DNA of 64,000 bases from Diphasiastrum complanatum (GCA_029204225.1 CM055100.1:49260877-49324876); one strand, 5' to 3'. Shown: positions 1 to 13,865, counted from the stretch's first letter. Notes: a model not told the origin generated them from the letters alone. A program made the numbers and translations.

Positions 1-2124
1 TGATGCACAATTTAAGCATGGAGTTTGTTCCATATTTAAGAATGATGATTGCATTTCTAAAGGATTTAAACAAGGTAGATTGTTTAAATTAGATGCTAAT
101 GTGGCAATGGAGAGTGGTGATGAGATCACCAAGGTGGAGCTATGGCACAAAAAGTTGGGCCACCCCAACTTCAAAGCTATGGAATCCATTTGTACAAAGG
201 AGCTTGCACTCAGCCTCCCCAAGGATTTGTCAAGATGTGTCAAGCATTGTGAGGCTTGTAGCCTCTCAAAGGCTCATAAGCTTCCATTATCAATATCTAC
301 TACAAGATCAAACACTCTTCTTGAAATCATACATTTAGATGTGCATAGCTTCTCTCAAGAATCTAATGGTGGTGCTAAGTACTATGTAACTTTCATTGAT
401 GATCATTCAAAATATGCTTGTATTTACCTCTTGTCTTGTGAAATTTTGGTGTTTAATTCATTTGTAAAGTTCAAAACTCTAGTTGAAAATCAACTTAATA
501 CCAAGATCAAGATATTAAGAAATGGTAATGGAGGAGAGTACATCTCCAATAAGATGATTGAGTTTTGTAATTCTAATGGCATTAAGAGGGAGTTATCTTG
601 TCCTTATATCCCTCAACAAAATGAAGTGGTCGAGAGGGAAAAACAGATCTCTTTTCTAGTGTGCTAAATTCTTAAGGCTAGATGTTTCTCTACCAAAACC
701 ATTTTGGGGTGAGGCATTTACTTGTGCTAACTTTTTGTGCAACAGATTGCCCATAACCAAGCCATTGGAGGAATCACACCATATGAAGCTCTATTTGGAG
801 ATAAGCCAAATCTCAAGGATCTAAGGATATTTGGATCCACATGCTATGTACACCAATCCTTGGAATCAAGGAATAAGGATGATGCAACTTCCATCAAAGG
901 CATCTTTGTGGGATATGGTGAGAATAGCAAGGGGTATAGAGTCTTCAATCCCATCACTAAAAAAGTCATAGTGAGTAGGGATGTTATTTTTTTTATGAAG
1001 GACATGCTTTTAAAATGGATGATAATGCTACTAATAACCTTGATGTCAAAGACCATGCTAGGATGGAGGAGGAGCTTCAAAGTGATCAAGAGCTTGAAGA
1101 TCCAACTCAAGATCCAAGGACTCCAAGAAGATCCACAAGAGCAAGGGCCGAGCCATTGAGGCTCACTTATGATGGCAAAGGTGATCAAAGGGGAGGCATT
1201 TCATCTTTTACTTCATACACTTTTCTTACTTCAATGCTTGATGAACCAACTTGCTATGAAGATGCTTGTAAATAAAAAAGCTGGATGAATGCAATGCAAG
1301 TGGAGTATGATGCTTTCATGGAGAATCATACTTGGAGCTTTTATCTTCCTCAAGGGAAGAAACCACTTGATTGCAAGTGGCTGTATATATTGAAGTATAA
1401 TCAAGATGGATCAATAAATAAGTATAAAGCTAGACTTGTAGCAAAAGGTTTCTTGCAAACCAAAGGCATTGATTATGATGAAACTTTTGGTCCTATGGCT
1501 AAGCTAGTTACAATAAGATTGATCATTAGTCTTGCTACTACTTTTAATTGGAAGCTATTTCAACTTGATGTTACAAATGATTTCCTCTATGTCTATTTGG
1601 AGGAAGAGATCTACATGAGGCCACCCAAGGGCTTCATCAAAGAGGAGCATGAAGAAAAAGCGTGCTTTTTGAAAAAGAGTCTTTATGGACTCAAGCAAGC
1701 ACCTAGAGCATGGTACTCTAGGCTAAACTCTTTCCTTATCTCTCAACTTTGTTTTGAGTTCATATGATCCATCATTGTGCATAAGATTTCATGATGGAAA
1801 GATCATTATCCTTGTATTGTATTTTTATGAAATTATTTAAATGGAAATGATCTAGATGGAATAAGAGATGTAAAGATTGTTTTATCTAAAGAGTTTGAAA
1901 TGGTTGATCTCGGCCTATGACACTTCATTATAGGAATAGAAGCCATAAGAGGATTGGATTTTAGCTTCATATGTCAATCTAAATATGCTACATCCATCCT
2001 AGATATATTTGAAATGAAGAATTGTAAAGGCATTGAGATGGAGCAAAATGTTAAAGCATCTATAAGTGGCGATGAAGCATCCTTTGACGACATCACTCTC
2101 TATAGAAGGCTTATAGGCTCCTTA
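1..2124 (+). pseudogene. Ty1/copia pol remnant (GAG-pre-integrase, integrase, reverse transcriptase)
   Basis: Decayed polyprotein of a plant Ty1/copia retrotransposon in several frames, open to the left window edge. Order seen: GAG-pre-integrase and integrase zinc region (WHKKLGHPN about 140-170, then CEACSLSKAHKL), integrase core (IHLDVHSF, YYVTFIDDHSKY), then reverse transcriptase from about 1285 (KWLYILKYNQDG, KARLVAKGFLQTKGIDYDETF, SLYGLKQAPRAWYSRL). It cannot be active. The second catalytic Asp of integrase (usual SDNGGEY) reads NGNGGEY, stops break the frame near 664 and 1272, LDVKNAFL has become LDVTNDFL, and the YVDD box near 1817 is replaced by YFYE. The tail (YRRLIGSLC) ends exactly where a different element's LTR begins, so the LTR at 2125 probably inserted into or next to it. 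Confidence 0.9.
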
Positions 2125-3513
2125 TGTTGGAAATTAAGCCCATAGTTGCCTCCTTGGTGAATCATAACTTAGACAACCAATTACTTGAAGAACATCTACG
2201 ACGGACTTCCGGTTGATCTCCAGCAAAGGGTAACCAATCTTGTCATAATTTCAAAGTTCAGATGTTAAGCTTAACAACTTGAAGTCATTGAAGACTTGGC
2301 CATATTCAAGGACTTCCGCAAACTTGCATTTAGAACAAGTCTGCAGAAATACATTACTTTCGAAAGAGTTTGCAGAAATGAACTATGTTCAAGACAGGTT
2401 CGCGAAAGTTTTGCGGCAGTCCAAAAGTTCAACTATTTAAAACACCCTCGACTTTTTTGCAAAATGTTCGTGAGAGTTCAAAAGTTCAAATAATTTTTAA
2501 CATCTTCAACTTTGTTCACGAAAAGTTCGTGAAGAGAGAGAAAATTCCCGAAGGTCATCTATTTTTCATGTTGAGCTGTTTTAAGGGCACCTTCATCTTT
2601 TTAAGGGCACTTTCGCATTTTTAAGAGCACCCTCAACTTTCTCGCAAAATCCCGGAGAGAGAGAAAAATGTCGAAGGTCGTCTACTTTGAACGAGGAACG
2701 TTCCCAGCCACTTCCCAAATTTGCAAAGTGAGAGAAAGCCACTTCCCTTATAAAGCAAACTGAGAGAATTTGCAATGCCCTCGTCCACGTCAACATTCCC
2801 TATGGGTTGGCAGTATACACTATGTATAGTTGTCATAGAAGCCATATACTTCCAAGTACAACGGCTTACCTAATTAGGTGACAATCATTTATTGTAGTTA
2901 ATACACAGATGAAATCTATAAATAGATCATCCAAGCACAGATTGTTTGTTGCTCCGTCCATGAGACGCATTATTTGAACCTCCCAATTACGTCGTCAATT
3001 TTTTGTTGTAATTGCTATTTGTATTGTGCTTCAATGTAATATAGCAGCATCATGTTTTTATCTGTGTACAATGTAGATGAATGCTTGTTGTAATTGAATG
3101 CACTTTCATTGCTGTTTGATCGCGCTTGATTACTCACTCTGATCAGAACACGGACATCTAAAACTCCTCAGTTTTTAATCAGACGATGGCAGTCTTTGAT
3201 GCCTGAGGAACTCACAATATCATACTACTCTTCCATTTTTCAAAACTATACTTCATGTTAAATCTGATTTCAGTAGTACCACACACAAACCATCTATAAT
3301 CTCTTCGGTGGAATGTACTCTCGTTTTTAGAGTAGGAATTGATTTTTAAGATCCTGTTGGGCAATCAGAACGCATAAAGCTGTAATTATATTTAGCATAA
3401 CTTGTCTATTAGACTGTATTTGCACCTAGAAGCCGATCAGAACGAGAGAGCTGTTTTGCAATATTCCTACTCTCTTCTCCGTTCTTGTTCTTCCTATCTC
3501 CCTTGCCCGATCA
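2125..3513 (+). repeat. Copia long terminal repeat, complete 5' LTR
   Basis: About 1.39 kb starting TGTTGGAAATTAAG and ending in CA three bases before a tRNA-iMet primer-binding site, the expected limits of a copia 5' LTR. A TATAAATAG box lies at 2917-2925. The first 1.2 kb recurs in the same orientation at 50998-52205, which confirms it as a dispersed repeat. The U3 half has many short recurring phrases (CTGCAGAAATACA, AAGGGCACCTTC). Confidence 0.85.
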
Positions 3514-3516
3514 GAT

Positions 3517-3528
3517 TGGTATCAGAGC
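3517..3528 (+). other. Primer-binding site (tRNA-iMet type)
   Basis: TGGTATCAGAGC is the 12-base site complementary to the 3' end of plant initiator methionine tRNA used by Ty1/copia elements. It lies three bases after the LTR end and 53 bases before the gag ATG. Confidence 0.9.
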
Positions 3529-3580
3529 ATAGCTCAAATAAACTGAGAGATTAAGTTTGTTCTATTTGTGTATTGTTATC

Positions 3581-4036
3581 ATGTCTCATATAGGTAGCTC
3601 TCTATCTTCATCACTCAGTGAAGCTAGAGTCATTGACAAGTTCAATGGTTCTAACTTCTACATCTGACAGTTAAAACTTAGAATGATGTTGATAGATAGA
3701 GATCTTTGGGATGTAGTAGAAGGTGCAAATCTGAAACCAGAAGATGGTGATCAAGCAAAGGCCTGGAGGATCAAAGATCAGAAGGCCTTAGCATGTATCA
3801 CACTCAATCTGGCCGACTCCCAAATATCTCACGTTACCACATGCAAAACCTCTAAGAAAGCACTGGACTTGTTATCAAGTCTCTATGAGACTCACAATGT
3901 GACCACGAGATTACATCTTAGAAGGAAGTTTTTTACTCTTAGCATGTTTGATGACCGAGATTTTGCAGGTGACAAAGTGGACCAAAGACTACAAGTGCAT
4001 TTGAAACTTTTTTATGTGATGGATCTAAGCAAGTAG
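3581..4036 (+). pseudogene. Copia gag fragment (UBN2 family), truncated
   Basis: Gag start of the element whose LTR is at 2125-3513. From ATG 3581 it reads MSHIGSSLSSSLSEARVIDK then FNGSNFY, the usual copia gag opening. An in-frame TGA at 3665 replaces the expected Trp of the FYxW motif. The frame then runs through LWDVVEGANLKP, TSKKALDLLSSLYE and TTRLHLRRKFFTL, the UBN2-type gag domain. It stops at 4036, and I see no protease, integrase or RT of this copy downstream, so the element is truncated. Confidence 0.85.
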
Positions 4037-5600
4037 AAAGTGATTTGCACTTTATTTTCAGTCTACAGGCTGTACAGAGTACTGATCCACATGTGTGTGG
4101 GCTATACTTTGCTTTTGATTGATGATTATCGATTGCTCTTGATTGATACATGCTAAATTGTTGATCTAGATCTCAAAATCTAGTGTCTATTTTGTATTTG
4201 TTTTATGATCAATCAATCACTCCTTCTTGTGAGGCATTAATGCACTCATTTAAGGTCCAAAGTATTGTACTTTGACAGAATAGAAGTAGATTCACTATAA
4301 TATTGTGTTTTGGGTCTAGTCAAGAGACTTGGGTCAACTATACACTTGACGAGGCAATTGATGGGACTCGTGTCCGGTAAGTTGTAACAAGAGCCAAGTA
4401 GGGGTTGCCACCAAAAAGAAGTCTGTATATGGCTTCTAGAGAGAGTGAAAAATGGTGTGTGCATAAGCTCTTTGAGGGTTTTTCAAAAATTTGTGTGTTG
4501 GTGTTTGAGTTGATTTTAGCTATGCTAATCTATGATCATGTTTGCTAAAATTTTAACTTACTATTACAACCTAGCAGGAGTGTGTACAAAGTTTACAAAC
4601 GGTGAGATCAATTTCGAGAAATCAATGTTTTCAACCCTTGAAGAGAATTTTGAAAACCGACCTTTTTCTGAGAATTCATAATTTATGGTGGAAATTAGAC
4701 ACTACTAGAGCTTTAGAATATCTATTTAGACATTATCATATTTTTTGAGAGTAATAAGGATAGCCCATGGCAATTTTTTGGGTCTGATTTAGTGCTAGGA
4801 GGACAAAAATCAAAGTTTTACTGATTTTTAAAAGGTTTAGACTTTTTTCTAAGAATTCAAACTGTTTGCAACTGATATTGCATTAATTGGCATGTTGTCA
4901 ATTCTATCACACTTCTAGTAGTAGGGCAACCTCAACGAAGGGAGAAGCTGCAATAGAAAGTTCAAAATGCCATAAAAGTTATCTTTTGTCAGCTACACAA
5001 GGTAACGGGGTGGATCTCTAGCATCTTTTTCAATGTTGTAAATCTTTGATTAGGGGTGTGTTGGTAGGGTGAAGCTATTGACAAAGGGCCATACTATTCC
5101 CTGGAACATGGAGCTCCCAATCAAATCCAAGAAAATCACTTTTTCATAACTAAAAATAGAGAGAGAGGAAGGTCATGCACATTGAATTTGGGAGGGCACA
5201 TAGTGTATTCAGGGGTCCAGTTCCTAGAAGTGGTGAGCTCATTGTGCGAATATGTGGAGAACCATTAGATCAGGATTCATTGCAATCAACGATGAAGATC
5301 AAAATGCTGAATACTTTTAGATCAAAATTTACTACTAGACTTGTGTTGAAAGGACCCGTGAAGTTCTGAAGGCCAAAAGTGCAACTTTTCAAAAAAATCA
5401 AAGGAATTTCCTTGAAGAGATCCGACATTCAAAGTGGCTAGCTTCTCATTAAAAAACTTCAAACTGAAGTTTCAGATCAAAAAATTCTAGAATTTGGTTT
5501 TGGGGCTATACGACTCCATTTTTTGACGAAACGAAAAGTTGTGACCTCCAAACAAAGGGCACCCATACTCTACTTACAGGTACAGTACATGAAAGTAAAG
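4037..5600. other. Non-coding stretch, no gene recognised
   Basis: AT-rich DNA with only short ORFs (for example 5175-5369 on the plus strand) that match no family I know. It probably holds decayed repeat sequence, but I see no terminal repeats or domain that would classify it. Confidence 0.5.
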
Positions 5601-5639
5601 TATTATCTACTGGTTTTAATCTTCATCCATTGTTTATCC

Positions 5640-6791
<1,152 letters not shown>

Positions 6792-6803
6792 TGGTATCAG
6801 AGC
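6792..6803 (+). other. Primer-binding site (tRNA-iMet type)
   Basis: TGGTATCAGAGC directly follows the LTR end. A second near copy (TGGTATCAGAG, 6813-6823) and further degenerate TATCAGAG motifs follow within 180 bp. Confidence 0.85.
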
Positions 6804-7039
6804 ATTATATCATGGTATCAGAGTATACCTACATGATATCAAAGCGTTGATTCTTCTTCAGGGCCCAATATTGTTTCAATATCAGAGCGAAAGCTCTAAT
6901 ACTTGATATTTTTTGCGATATCAAATTGATATCAAACGCTTCAGTTCCTTTCAACCTTTCAGTATCAGAGAATTGGTTTTCTACTGTTGGCATTACTACA
7001 TCTTAGCGTCATCGATACAATCGACAGACTAGGTTTCAG

Positions 7040-8445
7040 ATGGATTCTCAAAGTAAAGTTGGTCTTATCGCGGACAAGCTGAATGGATCCAATTATCATT
7101 TGTGAAAATTTAAGATGAAGACCTTGCTAATCGCCAACGAGTTATGGGATGTTGTTACAAGTACATAAGTAAAACCTAAAGATGATGACTCAAAGTGGAT
7201 ATCGAAGGACGGTAAAGCTTTTGCACTTATTATCCTCAATATATCATATACACAGATTGGACACATAATTGAAGCTAAAACGTCAAGAGATATTTGGGAC
7301 ATCTTGAACTCACTATATGACGTGAGGGACGTAACTACTAAGTTACATCTAAGAAGGAACTTCTTATTCAAGATGTCTGCTGGTGATTCACTTCAGAGTC
7401 GCATTAACCAGTTTAAGAATCCCTTGCAATAGATGGTCGTTGTCAGATCAGTCATAGACGATCAAGACGCAATTATGACATTGCTTTCAAGCTTGCCCTC
7501 TACATATGAGAACTGGGTGATGATCATATCAACACACTCAGATTTAACTCTTGCCAGAGTTATCACTATGTTGCTGCAAGAAGACAATAGAAGAAGTCAA
7601 GACACTTCGTCTACTTCCTCCTCTCAGGCTCTATATGTCAACAAAGGCTCTAAGCGACAGAAGCAAAAAAGCTCCAAGAAAGCTGCAACAAATCAGAAAT
7701 AGACTCAAAGTCAAGCACAATCATTAGATCCACAATCGAAGAAGAAGATGTTTTGCAAGTATTGCAAGCGCAATAACCATGAGATCAAGGATTGCCGAAT
7801 TCTCCAAACAAATTGATCAACAAATTGATCAACAAGCAAACACAGTTTCATCATCTCCCCAAGTCGAAGTGGATGAAGGCACATTCATGGTCAAAGATTA
7901 AAGCGTGTTTTTGGATGATTCATGATTTTTTGATTCTGGAACAACTCAACACATGACCAATCAACGTGAGATCTTTAATTCCTACACACCTTACAACACG
8001 AAGAAGTTTGTTCATCTTGGTGACAATAGTACTCACACTATTGAAAGTGATGGTACTGTAAGATTGTGATTCCAGCATGATCAGTTCAAATTACTATCAA
8101 AGGTCTTACATGTTCCTAAACTCTCTACAAGTATGTTATCAATAACTAGAATTACAAATTTAGGTCATAAGGTAAAATTCGAACCTGATCAATGCAAAAT
8201 TATTGATAGGAATAATAAGATCCTTGCACTCGGCAAGAGACAGAGTTACTTATATAGATTGGCACATTGCTATTCTGAGTCTAGTCAAGTCTTGAAAACC
8301 TCTGTTCTAGTCAATAAAGCATTACTATGACATCATTGCTTAGGACACTTGAACTACTCATCTCTTTTGAACATGTCCAGACAATCCATGGTTCTTGATC
8401 TCGACTATCCTTCTAGTAAGATCGATCTCCCTGTCTGTCATATAG
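7040..8445 (+). pseudogene. Copia gag-protease-GAG-pre-integrase remnant
   Basis: Starts MDSQSKVGLIADKLNGSNYH at ATG 7040. The UBN2-type gag domain follows (LWDVVTS, ILNSLYDVRDVTTKLHLRRN, LLSSLPSTYENWVMI), then a lysine-rich stretch and a CCHC zinc knuckle near 7753-7795 (CKYCKRNNHEIKDC). The protease active-site motif DSGTTQHMT is near 7931, followed by VLHVPKLSTSMLSI and a pre-integrase stub (HHCLGHLNYSSLL) ending about 8445. Several in-frame stops are present, including TGA for Trp near 7103, TAG at 7431 and TGA near 7923. It belongs to the LTR ending at 6791. Integrase and RT are missing. Confidence 0.9.
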
Positions 8446-8640
8446 AGATGCATTGTCATTTAGTGTAAAAGAAAGTAAATTGTAAGAAAGTAGAGCTTGA
8501 GATGCATTATCATTTAGTGCAAAAGAAAGAAATTGTAAGAAAGTAGAGCTTGTATATTGCTTTACTAATGATCAAGTGGCAGACACTATAATTAAACCTT
8601 TTTGAAAGACTGGGTTTTAGTTATTCAAAGGTTGGATGTG
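8443..8640 (+). pseudogene. Copia RNase H C-terminal tail with internal duplication
   Basis: The end of a copia pol: VELVYCFTNDQVADTIIKPF matches the usual ELVYC-T-QVADIFTKPL terminus of RNase H. Upstream, about 54 bp encoding the preceding MHYHLVQKK segment occurs twice (from about 8449 and 8501) with slight divergence. A stop follows the KPF motif. It joins abruptly to the pre-integrase stub on the left, so the central pol region was deleted or two elements were fused. Confidence 0.7.
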
Positions 8641-9413
8641 TAGTTGAAATAAGCTTGTCATTAGGAGGGACTACAAGAAGTAATGATAGCATGTTTAGCT
8701 TAATTAATGTTAATATATTATTATTATTCTATTGTGATTTGAGTTCAATAGTGAATATGACTAGAAGCTCTCTAAACCCCACCATTGTAATTATGACATG
8801 TTTTAATTTGTTGACTACATAGATTGTAAAGGCAAATATGGGAGTTTTTGTGTCTCTACTATTTTTTTTTTCTCCATGGTGTTTTTGCTTCAAGTTCCGT
8901 TTGTGCATTGTGTGCTACATATTCTACATGAGACACAACATCATTGTCTTTCTTTTGCCCTAATCAATATTGATACTACTATGATGCCCGTTTATCTGTA
9001 GCACGAGGGAATAATTTAATTCTATTGTGGATTAGAGCCAAAATTAGTATGACATGTAAGTGCATTTGAGAGTTTTCATCCTTTTGAAATGTTGGAATGA
9101 CACTCCAAGTTTTTTTTAACAAGTAGCTTTGTTTGTAGAATTCTCAAATAATAATCTCAGTGCATTTCCATTAGACGATACCCACTTATCAAAAAGTCTC
9201 TACCAATATGAACTTCCCTCCCTTTCCCTCCCCCCCTCCAAGAGGGCGACAATGGAAACCTAGCAAAATTCACTCTAATTCTTATCATACCTTACATTTT
9301 CACTAATTTTGTCTAGCAATGGAACCAAAGAAAAATAAATTGAAAGTAAATTCTTCAAGCTTTGTTACAATAATATGTCAGTGTATAAATACTAAGAAGA
9401 GACATAAAATTGA
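8641..9413. other. Non-coding, possible copia 3' LTR remnant
   Basis: Sequence after the RNase H tail. A purine patch (AGGAGGGACTACAAGAAG near 8676) resembles a polypurine tract, so the following AT-rich DNA may be a decayed 3' LTR. I cannot define its edges and see no ORF of interest. Confidence 0.35.
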
Positions 9414-9417
9414 TTAA

Positions 9418-10400
9418 CACTAGAGTTGTTTCAAAATGCACACAAAAGTGTGCATCTCAAGCACTTATTCAAAAAATCATATCTCATAAACTATGATGAT
9501 CACATCAAATCCTTTCACATGTGTGTTCTTCAAATATACATTTACCGATTAAAAAATTTGAGACTTTCATTTTGAATAACTTATATGTAAGATATGATGT
9601 GTCAAACACGTGAGAGTACTAATGAAACTTTGATATTTTCATATATGAGACTACATTGTTGTGAATTTTACATTCAATTTTTAGCCTGTCTACTCTTTAA
9701 AATCCTATATGATTATAGAAACATGTCTATTAAAAAAAATTAAATTTGAAAATCTATAGAGATAGATATGTGGATTCAAAGTTACTCTTGTGCTAATAAA
9801 AATCACCAAAACTGAAAATATCATATATGAGTGTGTAATACCATAATTTTGACGATATTTTTTTGTTTGTCTAATTTAAAAAGTATTATATGACCATAGA
9901 AATGTGTCTCTCAATTTTTTTTTCAATTTGGAGTTATGTAGAGATATATGTGCATCTAAAGCTACCTATGTCAAGTGTTAAAAAGTATTGAAAATTATTG
10001 AAGGGTGCTAGAAAGTTTCAGCTCTTTTCGAGGTGCTTTTTACAACCCTTTGTTTACCTGTCTACTTTCATAAATCCTTTATGACCATAGAAATATGTCT
10101 ATAAAAACAAAGTCAAATTTGGAGTCCTATAGAGATATATACGTGCACCTAAAGTTACCCATGTGAAGTGCTGAAAAGTGCTGAAAATTAAAGTTTTTTG
10201 GGAACAAATTGCCATCAATTGAGAGAGAAAAAAATTTAAGTCTTCCAATAACACAATGAAGAGTCAAGTCTACTTCCACGTACAATTGAAAGATTGAAAT
10301 TTCAATCATTTGATGGCATGTTATGTCTCATCAAGTGACCAAGGGTTTTATGCGCACTTTTGTGCACATGCGCACAAAAATGTGCTGAAAACAACTTGTG
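9418..10400. mobile_element. Terminal-inverted-repeat element, non-autonomous, about 983 bp
   Basis: The left end (CACTAGAGTTGTTTC, then GCACACAAAAGTGTGCAT) is matched in reverse at the right end (ATGCGCACTTTTGTGC ... AAAACAACTTGTG), giving imperfect inverted termini of about 40-50 bp. Both ends abut TTAA (9414-9417 and 10401-10404), a possible 4-bp target-site duplication. There is no transposase ORF. The interior holds three diverged copies of a roughly 140-bp unit spaced about 180-190 bp apart (near 9682, 9861 and 10052), each with the phrase ATGACCATAGAAATRTGTCT or close to it. Confidence 0.6.
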
Positions 10401-10404
10401 TTAA

Positions 10405-11167
10405 AACAAACAAACTTTTCCAATGGTCTACATCACTTTGATAGCCAAGAGCATTACTCAGCAATATTCCCTACGCAAATTTACTACGAATTTTAAGAAG
10501 ATAGTCTCAAAGCCATCATCCATAATCCAAACAACAAAATGAGATTATGCTAAACTCTACTAGACAATAAAGAATCATACTCACAAAATATTACTTATAA
10601 CTTTATATAAAGCCAAAGCAATTACCTATAAATCAGGTTTGTTGGAAAATCATTTTTTTAAATTTAATTTATTCAATAAAAGAAAGAACATAAAGTGATT
10701 AATAAGAAAAATATATCCATGTTCTGTGTGGTATAGACTCTCAAGACTAATAATTTAATAGCTACAAAATGCTATTAATGAAAGGAAACTAGTTTAATTT
10801 GACTATATCTTTGTATGTAAAATAACTAGTCTATCTAACTTTCAACCAGAGTTGCATTGCATTCCAAAATTCAAATGAAATGATGGTTCAAAACAACAAC
10901 ATACCAAAATGTTATGGATCAAAAGATTCTTAAAAAAGATTAGTATTTTTATGGAAGACCTTAAAGATGAGATGTTAGAAATGTCTCAAAACATCGTATA
11001 TAAAAATGTTCTAAATGGCTCACAAACCATTCAAATGTAACAAAATGATGATTTAGTCTATTCTCAAGACAATGGCTATACAATTCATCTATCATATGTA
11101 GCTTACATTTGATCTATTCTCATGGATCGTCATGCTCTAACTAAGTCAATATTGCTAAATAGGACAT
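10405..11167. other. Non-coding AT-rich stretch
   Basis: No ORF, repeat edge or RNA gene that I can recognise. Confidence 0.5.
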
Positions 11168-11501
11168 AATCAACATATGCTGGATTAATTTTTACAAAAT
11201 GGTTTGATGTCTACTCTAGAGATGTGAAATTAATTATGACTAAATAGTTTGTAGATAATTGAAAGACTTTTGCAGAACACTTAGATTCCATAATTCTACA
11301 ATTCTTTGACACTCAAGCAACACAACCCCAATCTTCAAAGAAATCAACATATGCTGGATTGACTTTCACAAATTGGTTTGATGTCTACTCTAGAGATGTG
11401 AAACTAGTTAGTTTGTAGATAATTGAACGACTTTGGCAAAGCAATTATAGCTCTACAATTCTTTGACACTCAAGCAACACAACCCCAATCTTCAAAGAAA
11501 T
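11168..11501. repeat. Tandem duplication, about 174-bp unit
   Basis: The block 11168-11341, starting AATCAACATATGCTGGATT and ending CAATCTTCAAAGA, is repeated at 11342-11501 with a roughly 14-bp deletion and several substitutions. I see no coding potential in the unit. Confidence 0.85.
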
Positions 11502-11767
11502 TTACTATTTTATATCTTGTACTACAAGGGTATTTTACCATTACAATATAAATTCGTATTGGCTCCCTTACCTCTATAATAGCATTGTGAGGTGGATCTT
11601 TTTGGTTTATTTGATTCAGACTCACAAGCATTGTCTTCTCGATACTGACTGAATTCAAAATCACTGACTTATTCTTCTCTCCAGAAAAACATTCCTTAAA
11701 GGTTGTTTCAAGATTCCAAAATGCTGAAGGTCCTAGAGCGGTCCGATGCAATTTAGCCTTTAACATA

Positions 11768-12243
11768 GTTGCAACCAAACATTTGAAACGTCCAAATGTT
11801 TAAAGCGTTTCAAACGTTTGGAAAAACCATCCACACTTTTAGAGTGTAAAATTCAAGGTTTTTATAGTGGTATGTGTAAAAAAATTATCCTTGCCAATTA
11901 TACTACAAAAATAGGTTTGTTTAAGTTGCAACTTAGCTATGTGAGATAATTCTAAGTTATACATACCAACGATAGCATTTAGCAATAAAGAATCACAACA
12001 GATTTGGCAGGGCTAACCTCATAGGGCACCAAAATTAGGCCCTTTAGCCTTGAGGTCAGCCCCCAAAAGCAAAAAAAATTGCCATTTTTAGGGGGGCGTG
12101 GGCACTTTTTGGAAAAGTGGAGGGGGGGGGGGGGGGGGGGGACTGAAAAAAAAAACTTTGAAATCTGGCCGTTTTAAATGCGTTTCAAACAGCCACGTTT
12201 GGAAACGCATTTGGAACCTCTTCCAAACGCGTTTGGTTGCAAC
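11768..12243. mobile_element. Small inverted-repeat element with G20 tract
   Basis: The ends match in inverse orientation: GTTGCAACCAAAC at 11768 and its complement ending at 12243, with further imperfect pairing of CAAACG/CGTTTG-rich sequence over about 55 bp. It is 476 bp and has no real ORF. It contains 20 consecutive G (12122-12141). Its right end resembles other hairpin-ended insertions in this window that finish in GCAACTATGG. Confidence 0.5.
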
Positions 12244-13865
12244 AATGGCTTTTGACAATGCAAGCATAATATTAAAAAAATTCATATCATTCCATGTGCC
12301 CTTGATCTAGACAACAATTTATATTCAGTGTTATAGTAATACACAATTTGAATTTAAAAATGTTTAAAATTTCTTGGTATAGCTCTTAGCAAGTGACACT
12401 AACAAATTAAACTGAGCATTGGAAAGAGTATAGTGCATCCAATGGGCAACATGTAATCTACTTCGCTACATTTGAATTACAGGTCACGTGTTGTTGGACT
12501 GTACAAGAGCATGTGTGCAAGCAATTTAAAAATAAACACTTGGCGAACGTAATTTCCACCTGATGTATACCGGATCTTTTGTTCTGGGAACCATTCCCAA
12601 GGAAAGATGTCTTATATGATCATCCATTAGAAGAACAGGTTTGAATTTCAGCTGGGAACACTACCTTCATGATTGTTCATCTATTCTCCAAATAACCAAA
12701 GTATGGGGGTATCTTTCTTAGTTCTCCATGCTTACTTTCTTGCCATGCGAGAAGTGAGACCCAGATTGGTATCCAACAAACACCAAACTTGATGAATAGC
12801 TGACGTTAATGGTGTAAATGAGCACTGTACAAGACTTCCTCTCCCTCAATTGTTCTAGCATTGTAGCTAAGACAATGTCAACTATAGGTACCTTCTTACC
12901 AGTAGCATACCCAACTACCTTTGAAGCCCATGATTTCATGTCTTCTTTGATACTGCACTAATCTGCTCTCAAGGTCCTGTATCTTAGAGAATGTAACTCC
13001 TTTTGAGACTTGCCTATGAGCTCATCATTTTCTTACAATGGTCGGTCAATTCCTCTTTAATAATTTCAATATTTCAAACAAAAAAGCTTCTTCCTTTTTT
13101 CTACAGGCATCAGCCTAGGGTCAACACGTCTTCAATTTTCTTATAATGTAATTCCCGTTTGCTACAGGCTTCGTCTGGGGTCAATATCCTGAATGGATGG
13201 GTACCATCAACTCACGTAGCTTGTCTAAGATATTAAGTTTACACCCGTACAGGCATCCTTTAAAGTTTAAACCTACTCTAGCTGTTATCTATTTCTCTGT
13301 GAACATAGTAACTATATGATTGAATCTGTTGAGAAATAAAATATAACACCTTGATCCGAAATGCTTATTAGTGAAAATAAGAATTTTAACAGCAAAAAAT
13401 AAATGGATATTCCTAGACTCCAATATTGCTTTGGAAGTAGTTACACATTATCCAGCATTTCTCAAGAAATTATACCTCTCATGACACTGATAGCCAGACC
13501 TCTCGTTACATGAACAACCATATACTCGACAGGGGAAAAACATTTGATAGAAAATTTACCTGCACAATAACCATAACTTTAAAGAATTGTTTTACCACCT
13601 ATACAAATGTAGAAATGCACAAACCCTACTTGTGACAGACGCTTCTGTCTACTGGCTTTCTGGATTAATACACTATAAGTGTGCTTTGTATAATTTGTAA
13701 TGATCACTCACTTAGGACTGAAGCCTCGAAATGCCTTTTGGTATTATCAACCCTTCGAATCTCAGAGGACCAAAGCTGGGTGGACAAGCCCATCTCAAGC
13801 ATGATACACCCACGTGTGAGAAGATGAAACCTCAGAATGAAAATGCGTACCTAGAGCAACCAGTG
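12244..13865. other. Downstream flank of GIGANTEA, probable 3' UTR near 13865
   Basis: On the minus strand this follows the GI stop codon. The first few hundred bases (13865 down to about 13550) are presumably the 3' untranslated region, though I could not place a poly(A) site. The rest has only short ORFs (for example 12718-12939 minus) with no recognisable product. Confidence 0.4.

Noticed and set aside
12088-12310. Glycine- or proline-rich ORFs
   Set aside because: Made by the G20 run; no codon structure.
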